From Micromonospora sp. WMMD1128 (GTDB lineage: Bacteria > Actinomycetota > Actinomycetes > Mycobacteriales > Micromonosporaceae), in NCBI RefSeq assembly GCF_027497235.1, contig NZ_CP114902.1, positions 6,412,001 to 6,476,000 on the forward strand: DNA of 64,000 nucleotides. The letters run 5' to 3'. This document shows positions 26,913 to 35,864 of this stretch, one piece after another; within the stretch, counting starts at the first letter, position 1; each line of letters begins with the position of its first letter. The notes below the pieces were generated by a model that was not told the origin of the DNA, made no database searches, and saw nothing but the letters and a program-made list of their open reading frames with translations. The position numbers and the translations under genes were made by a program.

Positions 26913-27578
26913 ATGTCGCGACGTCTGGTCAGCCTGACCCTGGACACCCTGGAGGACCTTCCCGGATCCTGCCGGCGGTGCGTCTACTGGGAGCTGGATC
27001 CGGTCTCCGCGGAGCGGGCCTGCGCGGCCGGTGACCCCGGGCTGGAGAAGGAGGCCTGGGTCTCCCAGACGCTGCTGGAGTGGGGTTCCTGCGGCAAGCT
27101 GGTCTACGTCGACGGCATGCCTGCCGGTTTCGTCATGTACGCGCCGCCCGCGTACGTTCCGCGTTCGATGGCCTTTCCCACGTCGCCGGTCTCCGCGGAC
27201 GCGGCGTTGCTGATGACGGCGCACGTGGTCCCCGCCTTCGCCGACGGCGGCCTGGGCCGGATGCTGGTGCAGGGCGTGGCCCGGGATCTCACCAAGCGCG
27301 GCATCAAGGCGATCGAGGCGTTCGGCGACGCGAAGTTCGGCGACGACGGGGACGGGCCGGTCCGGGCCTGCGTCGCGCCGGCCGACTTCTTCCTGTCGGT
27401 GGGCTTCAAGACGGTCCGCCCGCATCCGCGCTACCCGCGCCTGCGGCTGGAGTTGCGTACTGCGTTGAGCTGGAAGTCCGACGTGGAGTACGCGCTGGAG
27501 AAGCTCCTCGGGTCGATGAGCCCGGAAACGTTGCTGCGGCCGGTCCGTCCGGCGCCCGCCACCCGCTCGATGAGCTGA
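26913..27578 (+). CDS. GNAT family N-acetyltransferase
   Basis: The 221-residue protein has the acetyl-CoA-binding GNAT pattern: a beta strand and MTAHVVPAFADGGLGRMLVQG (P-loop-like GGLGRML), then KAIEAFGDAKFG and FFLSVGFKTVRPHPRYPRLRLEL, which is the usual GNAT C-terminal. Near its start is CRRCVYWELDP, a conserved Cys pair, which is distinctive. The same family is found between the parB and cwlM neighbourhoods of other actinobacteria. Substrate is unknown. It starts with ATG 26913 and converges with the CwlM-like gene, whose stop codon is 6 bases away. Confidence 0.82.
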   Translation: MSRRLVSLTLDTLEDLPGSCRRCVYWELDPVSAERACAAGDPGLEKEAWVSQTLLEWGSCGKLVYVDGMPAGFVMYAPPAYVPRSMAFPTSPVSADAALLMTAHVVPAFADGGLGRMLVQGVARDLTKRGIKAIEAFGDAKFGDDGDGPVRACVAPADFFLSVGFKTVRPHPRYPRLRLELRTALSWKSDVEYALEKLLGSMSPETLLRPVRPAPATRSMS

Positions 27579-27584
27579 CCCGGC

Positions 27585-28745
27585 TCAGTCGACCACGGTG
27601 CCGGCGGCCACGGCCGCCCGCAGCTCGCTCACGTCGATCGAGCCGGTCGGCACGTCCCGCTCGATCGGCAGGTACATCCGCTGCACCCCGGCCACGATGG
27701 CCTCGACGACCCGGTCCCGGAACCGGGGGTCGACGAGCCGGCTCCGGTCGTCCGGTGAGGTCAGGTAACCCACCTCGACGCGGACCGCCGGCATCCGGGT
27801 GAGCCGGAGCAGGTCCCACGCCTTGGCGTGGGTGCGGCAGTCGCGCAGCCCGGTGCGGGCCACGATTTCCCGCTGCACCAGCCCGGCCAGGCGTTCCCCG
27901 GTGGCCGAGGTGACGCCGTTGTCGGTGCCGTAGTGGTAGGTGGCGACCCCGTCGGCCTCCGGGTTGGCGTGCCCGTCGGTGTGCAGGGAGATGAACACGT
28001 CGGCGCCGAGCGAGTTGGCGAGTTGGGCGCGGTCCGCGTCCGGCAGGCAGGTCCGGGGCGCGGGCCCCCGGGTCAGCTGCACCCGTACGCCGGCCGCCGC
28101 GAGCCGGCCCTCCAGTCGGCTGGCCAGGTCGTGCACGAGGTCGGCCTCGCTCCAGCGCAGCGCCCCGTCGGGCACCACCACGCCGGGGTCGGTGCCGCCG
28201 TGGCCCGGGTCGATCACCACGGTCCGGCCGACGAGCGTCGGTCCGGCCTGGCGGATGGCGTCGGACTCGCGGAGCCACTGCGGCCGGCCGCCGACCACCT
28301 TGCGGCCGAGGCGGCGCAGCGCGTTGACGGTGTGCGGGCCGCACGCGCCGTCCGGTTTCAGGCCCATCTCGCGCTGGAACTGGGCCACCGCGCGGGAGGT
28401 GCGCAGGCCGTAGATGGCGTCGGCGCGGCCCACGTCGTACCCCATTTCCAGCAGGCGTTCCTGGAGGGACCGGACGTCCTCGCCGGTGAGCGGCTCGGGC
28501 ACGGCGTGGTAGAGGGCGCGGGCGCCGAACCGCCAGCGGGCCGCGTCGAGCGCCCGCCAGGTCTCCGCGCCGACGCGCCCGTCGACGCTGAGGCCGCGGG
28601 ACTGCTGGAAGGCGCGGACCGCGCGTTCCGTCTCGGCGTCGTAGGCGTCGGCCCGGCCGTCCGCGGGGAGGAGTTCCAGGCCGGCGAGGACGGTGCGGAC
28701 CTCGGCCACCGCGGGGCCTCGGTCACCGGGTCGGATCGGACGCAC
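27585..28745 (-). CDS. CwlM-like N-acetylmuramoyl-L-alanine amidase with two peptidoglycan-binding domains
   Basis: The 386-residue protein has two PG_binding_1 repeats (VRTVLAGLELLPADG...RAFQQSRGLSVDG; LQERLLEMGYDVGR...QFQREMGLKPDG) and an amidase_3 domain from about 175. Zinc and catalytic residues look present: IDPGHGG, RWSEADLVHDL, VFISLHTDGHAN and VRVEVGYLTS. There is no signal peptide, so it is cytoplasmic. This matches mycobacterial CwlM (Rv3915), which stands next to trxC and acts as a phosphorylation-controlled activator of MurA rather than as a hydrolase. That role is inferred here from domain order and position. Confidence 0.9.
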   Translation of the reverse strand: MRPIRPGDRGPAVAEVRTVLAGLELLPADGRADAYDAETERAVRAFQQSRGLSVDGRVGAETWRALDAARWRFGARALYHAVPEPLTGEDVRSLQERLLEMGYDVGRADAIYGLRTSRAVAQFQREMGLKPDGACGPHTVNALRRLGRKVVGGRPQWLRESDAIRQAGPTLVGRTVVIDPGHGGTDPGVVVPDGALRWSEADLVHDLASRLEGRLAAAGVRVQLTRGPAPRTCLPDADRAQLANSLGADVFISLHTDGHANPEADGVATYHYGTDNGVTSATGERLAGLVQREIVARTGLRDCRTHAKAWDLLRLTRMPAVRVEVGYLTSPDDRSRLVDPRFRDRVVEAIVAGVQRMYLPIERDVPTGSIDVSELRAAVAAGTVVD

Positions 28746-28857
28746 GACGACCCCCTCTGTACGGGCGTCGGCGGAGGCGGAGCTCCGGCGGACGCCTACG
28801 GAGCGTACCGTGGCCGGTTACCCTCAGGGTTCGTCTTCGCGCAGGTCAGGACGCCGA

Positions 28858-28890
28858 AGCCCTCGTCACCCGGGTGGGGTGACGAGGGCT
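28858..28890 (-). terminator. Hairpin terminator after trxA
   Basis: Perfect 13-bp arms AGCCCTCGTCACC (28858-28870) and GGTGACGAGGGCT (28878-28890) with a 7-base loop, 20 bases past the trxA stop codon on the minus strand. Confidence 0.8.
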
Positions 28891-28910
28891 CCGGCGGTGT
28901 CGGGTGCGGC

Positions 28911-29234
28911 TCAGAGCGCCGACTCGATGAGCTTGACCAGCTCACCCTTCGGCTTGGCGCCGGCGATCGACTGCACCGGCTCACCGTCCTTGAAGATGGT
29001 GAGCGTCGGCACGGACATCACCCGGTAGGTGCGGGCCGTCTCGGGGTTCTCGTCGATGTTGAGCTTGACGATGGTGACCTGGTCACTCATCTCGCCCGCG
29101 ATCTCCTCCAGCAACGGCGAGACCTTGCGGCACGGACCGCACCATTCCGCCCAGAAGTCGACCAGAACCGGCTTGTCGGACTTCAGCACGTCGGCCGCGA
29201 AGCTCGCGTCCGTGACCGCCTTGGTTGCTCCCAC
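28911..29234 (-). CDS. trxA: Thioredoxin
   Basis: This is a disulfide-reducing cytoplasmic protein of 107 residues, with the active site WCGPC at residues 31-35, the cis-Pro region MSVPTLTIFKDG and the ending KLIESAL. GTG at 29234 has a strong GGAGGAGGG upstream. It lies 29 bases after trxB on the same strand, so reductase and substrate are made together; TrxB should reduce this protein using NADPH. Confidence 0.97.
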   Translation of the reverse strand: MGATKAVTDASFAADVLKSDKPVLVDFWAEWCGPCRKVSPLLEEIAGEMSDQVTIVKLNIDENPETARTYRVMSVPTLTIFKDGEPVQSIAGAKPKGELVKLIESAL

Positions 29235-29263
29235 TATGAACCCTCCTCCGAACCGGAAAAATT

Positions 29264-30217
29264 TCAGTCTTGCAGGGTGGCGATGAAACGCTCGGCGTCG
29301 AGCGCGGCGGCACAGCCGGTGCCGGCCGCCGTGATGGCCTGCCGGTAGGTGTGGTCGACCACGTCGCCGGCGGCGAAGACGCCGGGCAGGCTGGTGCGGG
29401 TGCTCGGCGCCTGCACCTGTACGTACCCCTCGTCGTCGAGTGCCACCTGACCGCGGAACAGCTCGCTGCGCGGGTCGTGGCCGATCGCCACGAAGACACC
29501 CGTGACGTCGAGCACCTTGGTCTCGCCGGTGTGCACGTCGCGCACCCGTACGCCGCTGACCTTGCCGTCGTCGCCGAGGATCTCCTCGACCGTGGTGTTC
29601 CACTCGACCTTGATCTTCTCGTTGCCGAGCGCCCGCTCGGCCATGATCTTGCTGGCCCGGAACGAGTCGCGGCGGTGGATGATCGTCACCGACTCGGCGA
29701 AGCGGGTGAGGAAGCTCGCCTCCTCCATTGCCGAGTCGCCGCCGCCGACCACCACGATGTGCTGGTTGCGGAAGAAGAAGCCGTCACAGGTGGCACAGGA
29801 CGACACGCCGTGGCCGAGGTATTCCTGCTCGCCCGGCACGCCCAGCGGGCGCCAGGCCGAGCCGGTGGAGAGGATGACCGCCCGCGCCCGGTAGGCGGTC
29901 TCGCCCACCCAGACGGTGCTCACCGCGTCGGAACCGATCTCGCCGGTGTCCTTCAGCTCGACCCGGGTCACGTCGTCGGTGAGGAACTCGGCACCGAACC
30001 GCTCGGCCTGCTTGCGCATGTTGTCCATCAGCTCGGGGCCGAGGATGCCGTCCGCGAAGCCGGGGAAGTTTTCCACCTCGGTGGTGGTCATCAGCGCGCC
30101 ACCGGACTGCACGCCCTCGATCACCAGCGGCTTGAGGTTGGCGCGCGCGGCATAGACCGCCGCGGTGTAGCCGGCCGGGCCGGAGCCGATGATGATCAGG
30201 TTGCGGACCTCGTCCAC
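29264..30217 (-). CDS. trxB: Thioredoxin reductase
   Basis: A flavoprotein that passes electrons from NADPH to thioredoxin. The 317-residue product has FAD motif [18 protein letters not shown], the redox-active CATC (residues 141-144), the NADPH motif [27 protein letters not shown] and C-terminal [16 protein letters not shown]. The start is ATG 30217. The next upstream gene, the anti-sigma factor, ends 144 bases away, leaving room for a promoter of its own. The neighbourhood sigM-anti-sigma-trxB-trxA-cwlM is conserved with M. tuberculosis (Rv3911-Rv3915). Confidence 0.97.
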   Translation of the reverse strand: MDEVRNLIIIGSGPAGYTAAVYAARANLKPLVIEGVQSGGALMTTTEVENFPGFADGILGPELMDNMRKQAERFGAEFLTDDVTRVELKDTGEIGSDAVSTVWVGETAYRARAVILSTGSAWRPLGVPGEQEYLGHGVSSCATCDGFFFRNQHIVVVGGGDSAMEEASFLTRFAESVTIIHRRDSFRASKIMAERALGNEKIKVEWNTTVEEILGDDGKVSGVRVRDVHTGETKVLDVTGVFVAIGHDPRSELFRGQVALDDEGYVQVQAPSTRTSLPGVFAAGDVVDHTYRQAITAAGTGCAAALDAERFIATLQD

Positions 30218-30361
30218 TGCCGTCTCCCGAAGTGTGTGTTCGCCGGCGACTCAGCGACGCCGACAACTGACTTGCAGAACGTCATCGTACGAAGGGGGGA
30301 TTCCCGAGCCGGTCATCCGGTGGGTCACGTCACGTCGCGGGACAAGCCGGTGACCGCGGTT

Positions 30362-31327
30362 TCACCCTACCCGCGTACGGAAGCGGGTGTCCGCGCCGGA
30401 CCCGGGTACACCGCATTCCGGGCCGCTCACCCACCCCCAGCGGGTGCCACCGGCGTCGGAGAACGTGACCACGAGCGCCGGGCGGCCCTGGAACCGGGCG
30501 TAGTCGACCAGGTCGACGGTGAGCGGAGCGCCGCCGTGCTCGACGCCGATCGCGGTCAGGCAGGCGGCCAGCGCCTCGGGCCGGTCGAGCCGGTCCAGCC
30601 CGCCGACCTCACCGAGGCGGTATTTCTGGTTCGTCCGGGGCGCGTCCGCGCCGCCGGCCGCCGAGGCATCCGACGGGCCGGCGACCTCCGGCCGGTTCGC
30701 CTTCGGCGAGTTGCCGCCGGCGAGGCGTTCCGGGGTCCAGTCGGCGCCACTGTGTAGGGCCGGTCCGGTGGTCCGGTACGGCGCGGCGGCCATCGGCGCC
30801 GCCTCGCCGGCCGTCCGGTCCGCCGTACCGCTGTCGCCGCCCGAGTCGGCCAGCCGGCCGACGCCGAGACCCACGGCGGCGACCGAGGCCGCGGCCAGCG
30901 CCACCGGCCCGGCGAGCCGGGCCCAGCGCCGCGAGCGTCGCCCCGGCCCGGTGTGCCCCTCGGGTTGGGTCGCCGCCCCGGGCGGGCGGGTGGCCCGGCC
31001 CGGTTGCGCCGGTACGACGACCCGCGTTCCGTCCCGGTCCACCGGGGTGGGCCTGTGGTCGGCGGCCGGGCCGGCGCCGGCGAGCGCGGCCGTGATCCGC
31101 TCGGCAACCGTCGCCGGCAGTTCCGGCGCGGGCGCCCCGGCGAGGCCGGCCAGATCGGCGTGCACCAGGTCGAGTGCGCGGGTCAGGTCCGCGTAAGCGG
31201 CTCCCCAGGCCCGGTCCCGCTCGACCAGCCGGGCCACCGTCACCTGCTCGGGGGTGCCCTCCAGCGCCCCGCCGAGATAGTCGGCGAGCAGGTCGTGGTC
31301 GACCTCGCTGAACTCCCGGGAACTCAC
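30362..31327 (-). CDS. Membrane anti-sigma factor for the SigM-like ECF sigma
   Basis: The 321-residue protein has a helical N-terminal domain (EVDHDLLADYLGGALEGT, ERDRAWGAAYADLTRAL) of the kind that binds ECF sigma factors, a disordered Pro/Arg-rich segment, one membrane helix near 147-167 (GPVALAAASVAAVGLGVGRL), and an extracytoplasmic domain with SGPECGVPGSG near the end. I do not see a zinc-binding HxxxCxxC motif. It overlaps the sigma gene by four bases (GTGA), the usual coupling of a sigma factor and its inhibitor. By place it matches RsmA/Rv3912. Confidence 0.8.
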   Translation of the reverse strand: MSSREFSEVDHDLLADYLGGALEGTPEQVTVARLVERDRAWGAAYADLTRALDLVHADLAGLAGAPAPELPATVAERITAALAGAGPAADHRPTPVDRDGTRVVVPAQPGRATRPPGAATQPEGHTGPGRRSRRWARLAGPVALAAASVAAVGLGVGRLADSGGDSGTADRTAGEAAPMAAAPYRTTGPALHSGADWTPERLAGGNSPKANRPEVAGPSDASAAGGADAPRTNQKYRLGEVGGLDRLDRPEALAACLTAIGVEHGGAPLTVDLVDYARFQGRPALVVTFSDAGGTRWGWVSGPECGVPGSGADTRFRTRVG

Positions 31328-32028
31328 GGCTCCTCCTGGCTGGCGTCCGGCCGGGCACGTCCCGACGAGGATCCGACGCCCTGGGACGGCCGGTGGTTCC
31401 CCGCGGTGACGCGGGGCACGTCCGGGGCGTCGTCGGACCCGGTGCGCAGGTGCCCCAGGAGCACGGCGAGCCGAGCACGGCCGCGGGCGCACCGGCTCTT
31501 CACCGTCCCCTCGGCGACACCGAGGATCCGGGCCACCTCGGCCACCGGATAGCCCTGCACGTCGACCAGGACCAGCGCGGCCCGCTGCTCCGCCGGCAGG
31601 GCCGCGAGCGCCTGCCGGACCACGAGCGCGGTGTCGTGGTCCTGGACCGGCGCGGCCGGTTCCACGCCACCTGTGTGTCGTCCCCCGTCGCCGTGCGCGC
31701 CGTCCGGCAGCGGGACGGTGGCGTGGGTCTGCCGCCGCCGCATCCGGTCCAGGCACGCGTTGACCACGATCCGGTGCAGCCAGGTGGTCACCGCCGAGTC
31801 GCCCCGGAACCGGGCCGCGGCGCGGTGCGCCGACAGCATCGCGTCCTGGAGCGCGTCGGCCGCCTCCTCGCGGTCACCGATCGTCCGCAGGGCCACCGCC
31901 CAGAGCCGGTCGCGGTGCCTGTGGAACAGCTCGGTGAAGGCGTCCCGGTCGCCCGCGACGTGGGCCCGGAGCAGTTCCAGGTCGGAACCGGCCGGCGGGC
32001 CGTCGTGGATCGCCGGCGTACGGCTCAC
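31324..32028 (-). CDS. sigM: ECF RNA polymerase sigma factor, SigM-like
   Basis: The 234-residue sigma factor has region 2 (AFTELFHRHRDRLWAVALRT, EEAADALQDAMLSAHRAAAR, TTWLHRIVVNACLDRMRRR) and region 4 (LVLVDVQGYPVAEVARILGV, GTVKSRCARGRARLA). A Pro/Ser/Arg-rich tail of about 35 residues follows. The gene overlaps the pseudokinase gene before it and the anti-sigma gene after it by 4 bases each (GTGA), so the three are translationally coupled. Its place after murJ and before trxB matches sigM of M. tuberculosis. Confidence 0.9.
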   Translation of the reverse strand: MSRTPAIHDGPPAGSDLELLRAHVAGDRDAFTELFHRHRDRLWAVALRTIGDREEAADALQDAMLSAHRAAARFRGDSAVTTWLHRIVVNACLDRMRRRQTHATVPLPDGAHGDGGRHTGGVEPAAPVQDHDTALVVRQALAALPAEQRAALVLVDVQGYPVAEVARILGVAEGTVKSRCARGRARLAVLLGHLRTGSDDAPDVPRVTAGNHRPSQGVGSSSGRARPDASQEEP

Positions 32029-33632
32029 GAGCCCTGGACCGTGATCTCCTGGACCCCTACCTTCCAGCCGCTGCCGTCGTCCTTCTTCGGCAGCTCGGTG
32101 ATCCAGAGGAGGAGGTACTGGTATTTCTGGGCCGGGTCGAACCCGTTGAAGATCATGGTGGTGCCGGAGTCCTCGAACGGCTGCCCGATCACGGTGGAGT
32201 AGGCCGCGACGAGGTCCTTGTCGCCCTGCGAGGTGGACGGGAAGTCCTTGGCGCCGGCGCGTAGCTCGGCCGAGGCGCCGGAGGTCGACAGGGTGGCCTG
32301 GAGCGACTTGACCGTGCGGGGCGCGCCCAGGTCAACCCAGACGCCCATGCCCTTCTTGAAGTTGCCGAACTTGGCCGCCGTGTAGGTGTCGGTCTCCCAG
32401 CCCTTGTCGGAGTCGCCGTCGATCACCTTCTCGACGTCGTTCAGCTCGTCCCGTTTGCTGCTGTCCGGGTCGATGATCCGGACGTCCTGGATGACGAGCT
32501 TGCGGGCGGACGGCGTCGCGGGCTCGCTGTTGCCGCCTTCGGCGGGAGCGCTGCTGGACGGCTGGCCCACCGGCTCCTTGTCACTGTCGCCACCACCGAG
32601 CACGCTGATGCCGACCAGCAGCCCGACCAGGGCCACCGCCAGCAGGCCGGCGATGCCCAGCGCGACCTTGCGGCCACCGGCGGCGGCCAGCGGCGACGGC
32701 TCCTCGCCGGGTTCGGCCGTGAAACGCAGCGGACCGGCCTGCTCCAGGAACTGCTCGTCGGCCGGGATGTCCAGCCGGCTCAGCTCCGCCGACAGCACGT
32801 CCGACGAGGGCGGGGCGATCTCCGGGTCGAGCAGGTCCATGGTGAGGTCGTCGAGGTACGCGGGCACGCCGGCGCGCACCTGCCGCGGCGCGGCGATGCC
32901 ACCGCCGGCGTCCCGGACCGCGTCGGGGAGAGCGGCCCGGCCGTGGCCCGCGGTGGCGCCGTGCAACGGCGCCTCGCCGTGCGGCCAGTGGCCGGTCAGG
33001 GCGAAGTAGAGCACCCCGCCCACGGCCCGCAGGTCGTTCTCCTGGCTGTCCGCCCCGTCGGTGCGTGCGTCGGCCAGCACCACCCGGCCGTCGTCGCTGA
33101 TCATGACGGTGCCGGGGTGGAGGTTGCCGTGCACCATGCCGGTGGCGTGCACCGCGGCGAGCGCGCTGGCGACGGCGTTGCCGATCGCGGTCGCGCGGGC
33201 CGGGTCCAGCGGGCCGTCGGCGGCCACCATCTCGCGCAGCGACTGGCCGTCCACCCACTCGCGGACCACGTACGCCCGGTCGTCCTCGTCGATCGCGTCG
33301 TAGACGCCGACCAGGTTGGGGTGGATGACCCGGCTCGCCGCGACGGCGGCCTGGAGCATCTCGGTGGCGGAGTCACCGCCCGGGTAGCGGAGGACCACCG
33401 CGACGGGACGGCGCAGCACCACGTCGACCCCGCGCCAGACCAGCCGGCCGGCACTGTCGTTGTTGATGTGCTCGACCAGCTCGTAGCGCTCGGCGAGCAG
33501 CTCACCGACGGTGGGAGCACCGAGGGTCACGACCGCGGGAGAGGTCTCCTCCGCTTCCTGACCCTCGCCGACCTGGGTCACCCGTCCTCCCTCGGTGATC
33601 GTGTCGATCGATGGACCCGTGCTGCTGGGCAT
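32025..33632 (-). CDS. MurJ-linked pseudokinase with one membrane helix and a C-terminal discoidin-like domain
   Basis: The 535-residue protein has a protein-kinase-like domain (about 45-300) with key residues missing: RPVAVVLRYPG lacks the ATP-binding Lys, the catalytic loop is HGNLHPGTVMI instead of HRD, and DFG is replaced by ADART. It should not phosphorylate. A membrane helix lies near 320-345, followed by an extracytoplasmic domain with VDLGAPRTVKSLQATL, resembling an F5/8-type (discoidin) sandwich. In M. tuberculosis the equivalent pseudokinase is fused to MurJ (Rv3910), where it binds FhaA. Here it is a separate gene downstream of murJ. Confidence 0.85.
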   Translation of the reverse strand: MPSSTGPSIDTITEGGRVTQVGEGQEAEETSPAVVTLGAPTVGELLAERYELVEHINNDSAGRLVWRGVDVVLRRPVAVVLRYPGGDSATEMLQAAVAASRVIHPNLVGVYDAIDEDDRAYVVREWVDGQSLREMVAADGPLDPARATAIGNAVASALAAVHATGMVHGNLHPGTVMISDDGRVVLADARTDGADSQENDLRAVGGVLYFALTGHWPHGEAPLHGATAGHGRAALPDAVRDAGGGIAAPRQVRAGVPAYLDDLTMDLLDPEIAPPSSDVLSAELSRLDIPADEQFLEQAGPLRFTAEPGEEPSPLAAAGGRKVALGIAGLLAVALVGLLVGISVLGGGDSDKEPVGQPSSSAPAEGGNSEPATPSARKLVIQDVRIIDPDSSKRDELNDVEKVIDGDSDKGWETDTYTAAKFGNFKKGMGVWVDLGAPRTVKSLQATLSTSGASAELRAGAKDFPSTSQGDKDLVAAYSTVIGQPFEDSGTTMIFNGFDPAQKYQYLLLWITELPKKDDGSGWKVGVQEITVQGS

Positions 33633-33986
33633 GTGTTTCCCGCTCTGGCTTCGGTGGAACCGGCACGGTCGGCGACGCCGGACGTACCCGTCGAGAGCGA
33701 CCTTACCCGGGATGCCCGGTTCTCCGACATGTCATCTTCCCGCTGCGGCCGGCGACAAGCCAGTCACGCGGACACGCACCGCCAATCTAGAGGTTGACGG
33801 CAAGTGATCGACGTAGGGGCGTACCGGTGTGGCGTGCCCGTGGTTTCCCCCTCTCAGCCGGGGCACCCTCGTCCGTACGGTTGGTTATCCACAGGCCGAG
33901 GGGTCCACTGGACGGCGGAATTCCGAGTTATCCACAGCCGTATCCCCAACCTGGTGATCCTCGTTCACCGTCGGTCACCGATGGTT
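33633..33986. promoter_or_regulatory. Gap between murJ and the pseudokinase gene, with two DnaA boxes
   Basis: The 354-base gap has no gene. It contains two perfect DnaA boxes, TTATCCACA at 33885-33893 and 33928-33936, 43 bases apart in the same orientation (four helical turns). The promoter of the pseudokinase-sigM-anti-sigma genes probably lies in the part near 33640-33800. Confidence 0.55.
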
Positions 33987-35732
33987 TCAGCGCCCGAGTC
34001 GCCGCCGCACCATCCCCACCACTTCGGTGATCTCACCGATCCGCAGCAGCATGGCCAGCCCGAGGTAGGTACCGCCGATCACCGCGCCGCCGATCACGAG
34101 TTGGGCCGCGGCGGCGAACCAGCTCAACTGCTCCGGGTCGCCCGGGAGCACCGCGACCACGAGCACACCTGCCAACGCGGCGCCGAGCGCGGCCACCACC
34201 ACCCGACCGAGGGTGCCCATGATCCGGCCCAGGCCGATCCGGCCCACCCGGGGCCGCAGCAGCATGGCCGAGATGATCGCCGCGGCCAGGTACGACACGG
34301 CGTTGCCGAGCATCATCCCGGACGCCGCGAACGTGTTCGAAAAGATCAGGAAGAGGCCCACCTGGAGCAGTACGCGCAGGATCACCACCGGGATGTTGAT
34401 CAGCGCGGGGGTGCGGGTGTCCGGCAGCGCGTAGAAGGCGAACGTGAAGAGCTGGCTGACCGCGAACGGCACCAGCGCGAGCGCCGCGACCAGCAGCACC
34501 GTCGAGGTGGCCACCGCGTTCGCGCCGGTGAAGGCGCCGTAGCGGAACACCACGACGGAGATCGGGGCGGCCAGCACGGCGTAGCAGACCGCGATCGGGG
34601 CCAGCACCGCGGTGACCATCCGGGTGCCCCGGGACAGGTCGGCGGTGAGGTCACCGAAGCGGCCCTCGGCGGCAGCCGCGCTCATCCGGGGCATCAGCGC
34701 GGTGATGATCGACACCGCGATGATGCCGTTCGCCATCATCAGCAGCAGGAAGACGTTGTTGTAGATCAACAGGCCGGCGTTGTCGCCGCCGGCGGCCCGG
34801 GTGAGCAGGTTGACCACCACGAAGAGACCGAGCTGGTTGACCCCGACGTAGCAGAACATCCAGCCGCCGAGCCGGGCCAGCTCACGCAGGCCGAGCGTGC
34901 GGAAGTCGAACCGCCACCGCCACCGGAAACCGACCTTGCGCAGCGCGGGCAGCAGGCCGGCGGTCTGGACCGCGACGCCGAGCAGCATGCCGCCACCGAT
35001 CAGCAGGATCCGGCTCCAGCCCATCTCGTCGGGCTGGATCAGTTTCGCGCCGAAGACCGCGATGTAGAGCGCGCAGACGCCGATGACCACCAGGTTGTTC
35101 AGGATCGGCGCCCACATCGGGGCGGCGAAGTGCCCACGGGTGTTCAGCACCGCGGCGATCAACGCGCTCACGCCGGTGAAGAACAGCATCGGCAGCATCA
35201 GGTACGACAGGCCGGTGACCAGGCCGCGGTAGTTCTCGTCCTTGCCGCCCGCGTAGATCGCGGTCAGGGCGGGGGCCGCGACCAGGGCGATCAGCACGGT
35301 GGCGGCCAGCGCCAGCACGGCAAGCGTGAGCAGCCGCTGGGAGTATGCCTCGCCCCGGTCCGGGTCGGTCCTGCGCCGTCGGACAAGCACCGGGATCAGC
35401 ACGCTCGTGAGCACGCCGCCGAGCAGGAACTCGTAGACCTGGTTCGGCAGGAACTGAGCCGTGGTGAACGCGTCACCGACGAGCGCGCCACCGAGCGCGG
35501 CCCCGATCATCAGGTTGCGGATGAACCCCGTACCCCGGCTGACCAGGCTGCCGACCGCCATCACCGCGCTGTTCGCGGCGGCGCTGGTCTCGGCGACCAC
35601 CTCCTGGGGCGGCGCGACCGCCTCGACGCCCGGCTGGTTCAGCGGCTCCGCCGAGATGAAGGTGGCGCCGTCGTCCGGCGGCAGGCCGCCGTCGTGCGCG
35701 TTCGCGCTGCGGTAGAGCCCGCCGCCGCTCAT
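33987..35732 (-). CDS. murJ: Lipid II flippase MurJ (MviN)
   Basis: MurJ moves the peptidoglycan precursor lipid II across the membrane. The 581-residue protein has a 50-residue soluble N-terminus and then about 14 hydrophobic segments of the MOP exporter fold. Landmarks are SLVSRGTGFIRNLMIGAALG in helix 1, the amphipathic PNQVYEFLLGGVLTSVLIP, and RGTRMVTAVLAPIAV. It ends in a charged helix (MLLRIGEITEVVGMVRRRLGR). Start ATG 35732 has GGAGG upstream. cca is divergent, 132 bases away. Unlike the mycobacterial protein it is not fused to the pseudokinase. Confidence 0.94.
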   Translation of the reverse strand: MSGGGLYRSANAHDGGLPPDDGATFISAEPLNQPGVEAVAPPQEVVAETSAAANSAVMAVGSLVSRGTGFIRNLMIGAALGGALVGDAFTTAQFLPNQVYEFLLGGVLTSVLIPVLVRRRRTDPDRGEAYSQRLLTLAVLALAATVLIALVAAPALTAIYAGGKDENYRGLVTGLSYLMLPMLFFTGVSALIAAVLNTRGHFAAPMWAPILNNLVVIGVCALYIAVFGAKLIQPDEMGWSRILLIGGGMLLGVAVQTAGLLPALRKVGFRWRWRFDFRTLGLRELARLGGWMFCYVGVNQLGLFVVVNLLTRAAGGDNAGLLIYNNVFLLLMMANGIIAVSIITALMPRMSAAAAEGRFGDLTADLSRGTRMVTAVLAPIAVCYAVLAAPISVVVFRYGAFTGANAVATSTVLLVAALALVPFAVSQLFTFAFYALPDTRTPALINIPVVILRVLLQVGLFLIFSNTFAASGMMLGNAVSYLAAAIISAMLLRPRVGRIGLGRIMGTLGRVVVAALGAALAGVLVVAVLPGDPEQLSWFAAAAQLVIGGAVIGGTYLGLAMLLRIGEITEVVGMVRRRLGR

Positions 35733-35864
35733 CTCCCAGCCTCCAAGGGGTACGTCGGAGCCCGGCCCCGCCGACCCCGCACAACCGGAACCTTAGTCAA
35801 CCTCGGCCCGTTACCCACGCCCGGCGCGGTCGATCCACCCCGCGACCGATAGGCTGGCGATCCC

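Noticed and set aside
33804..35852. Open frame of 682 codons on the plus strand, antisense to murJ
   Set aside because: His/Gln/Arg-rich translation typical of a shadow frame of a membrane-protein gene.
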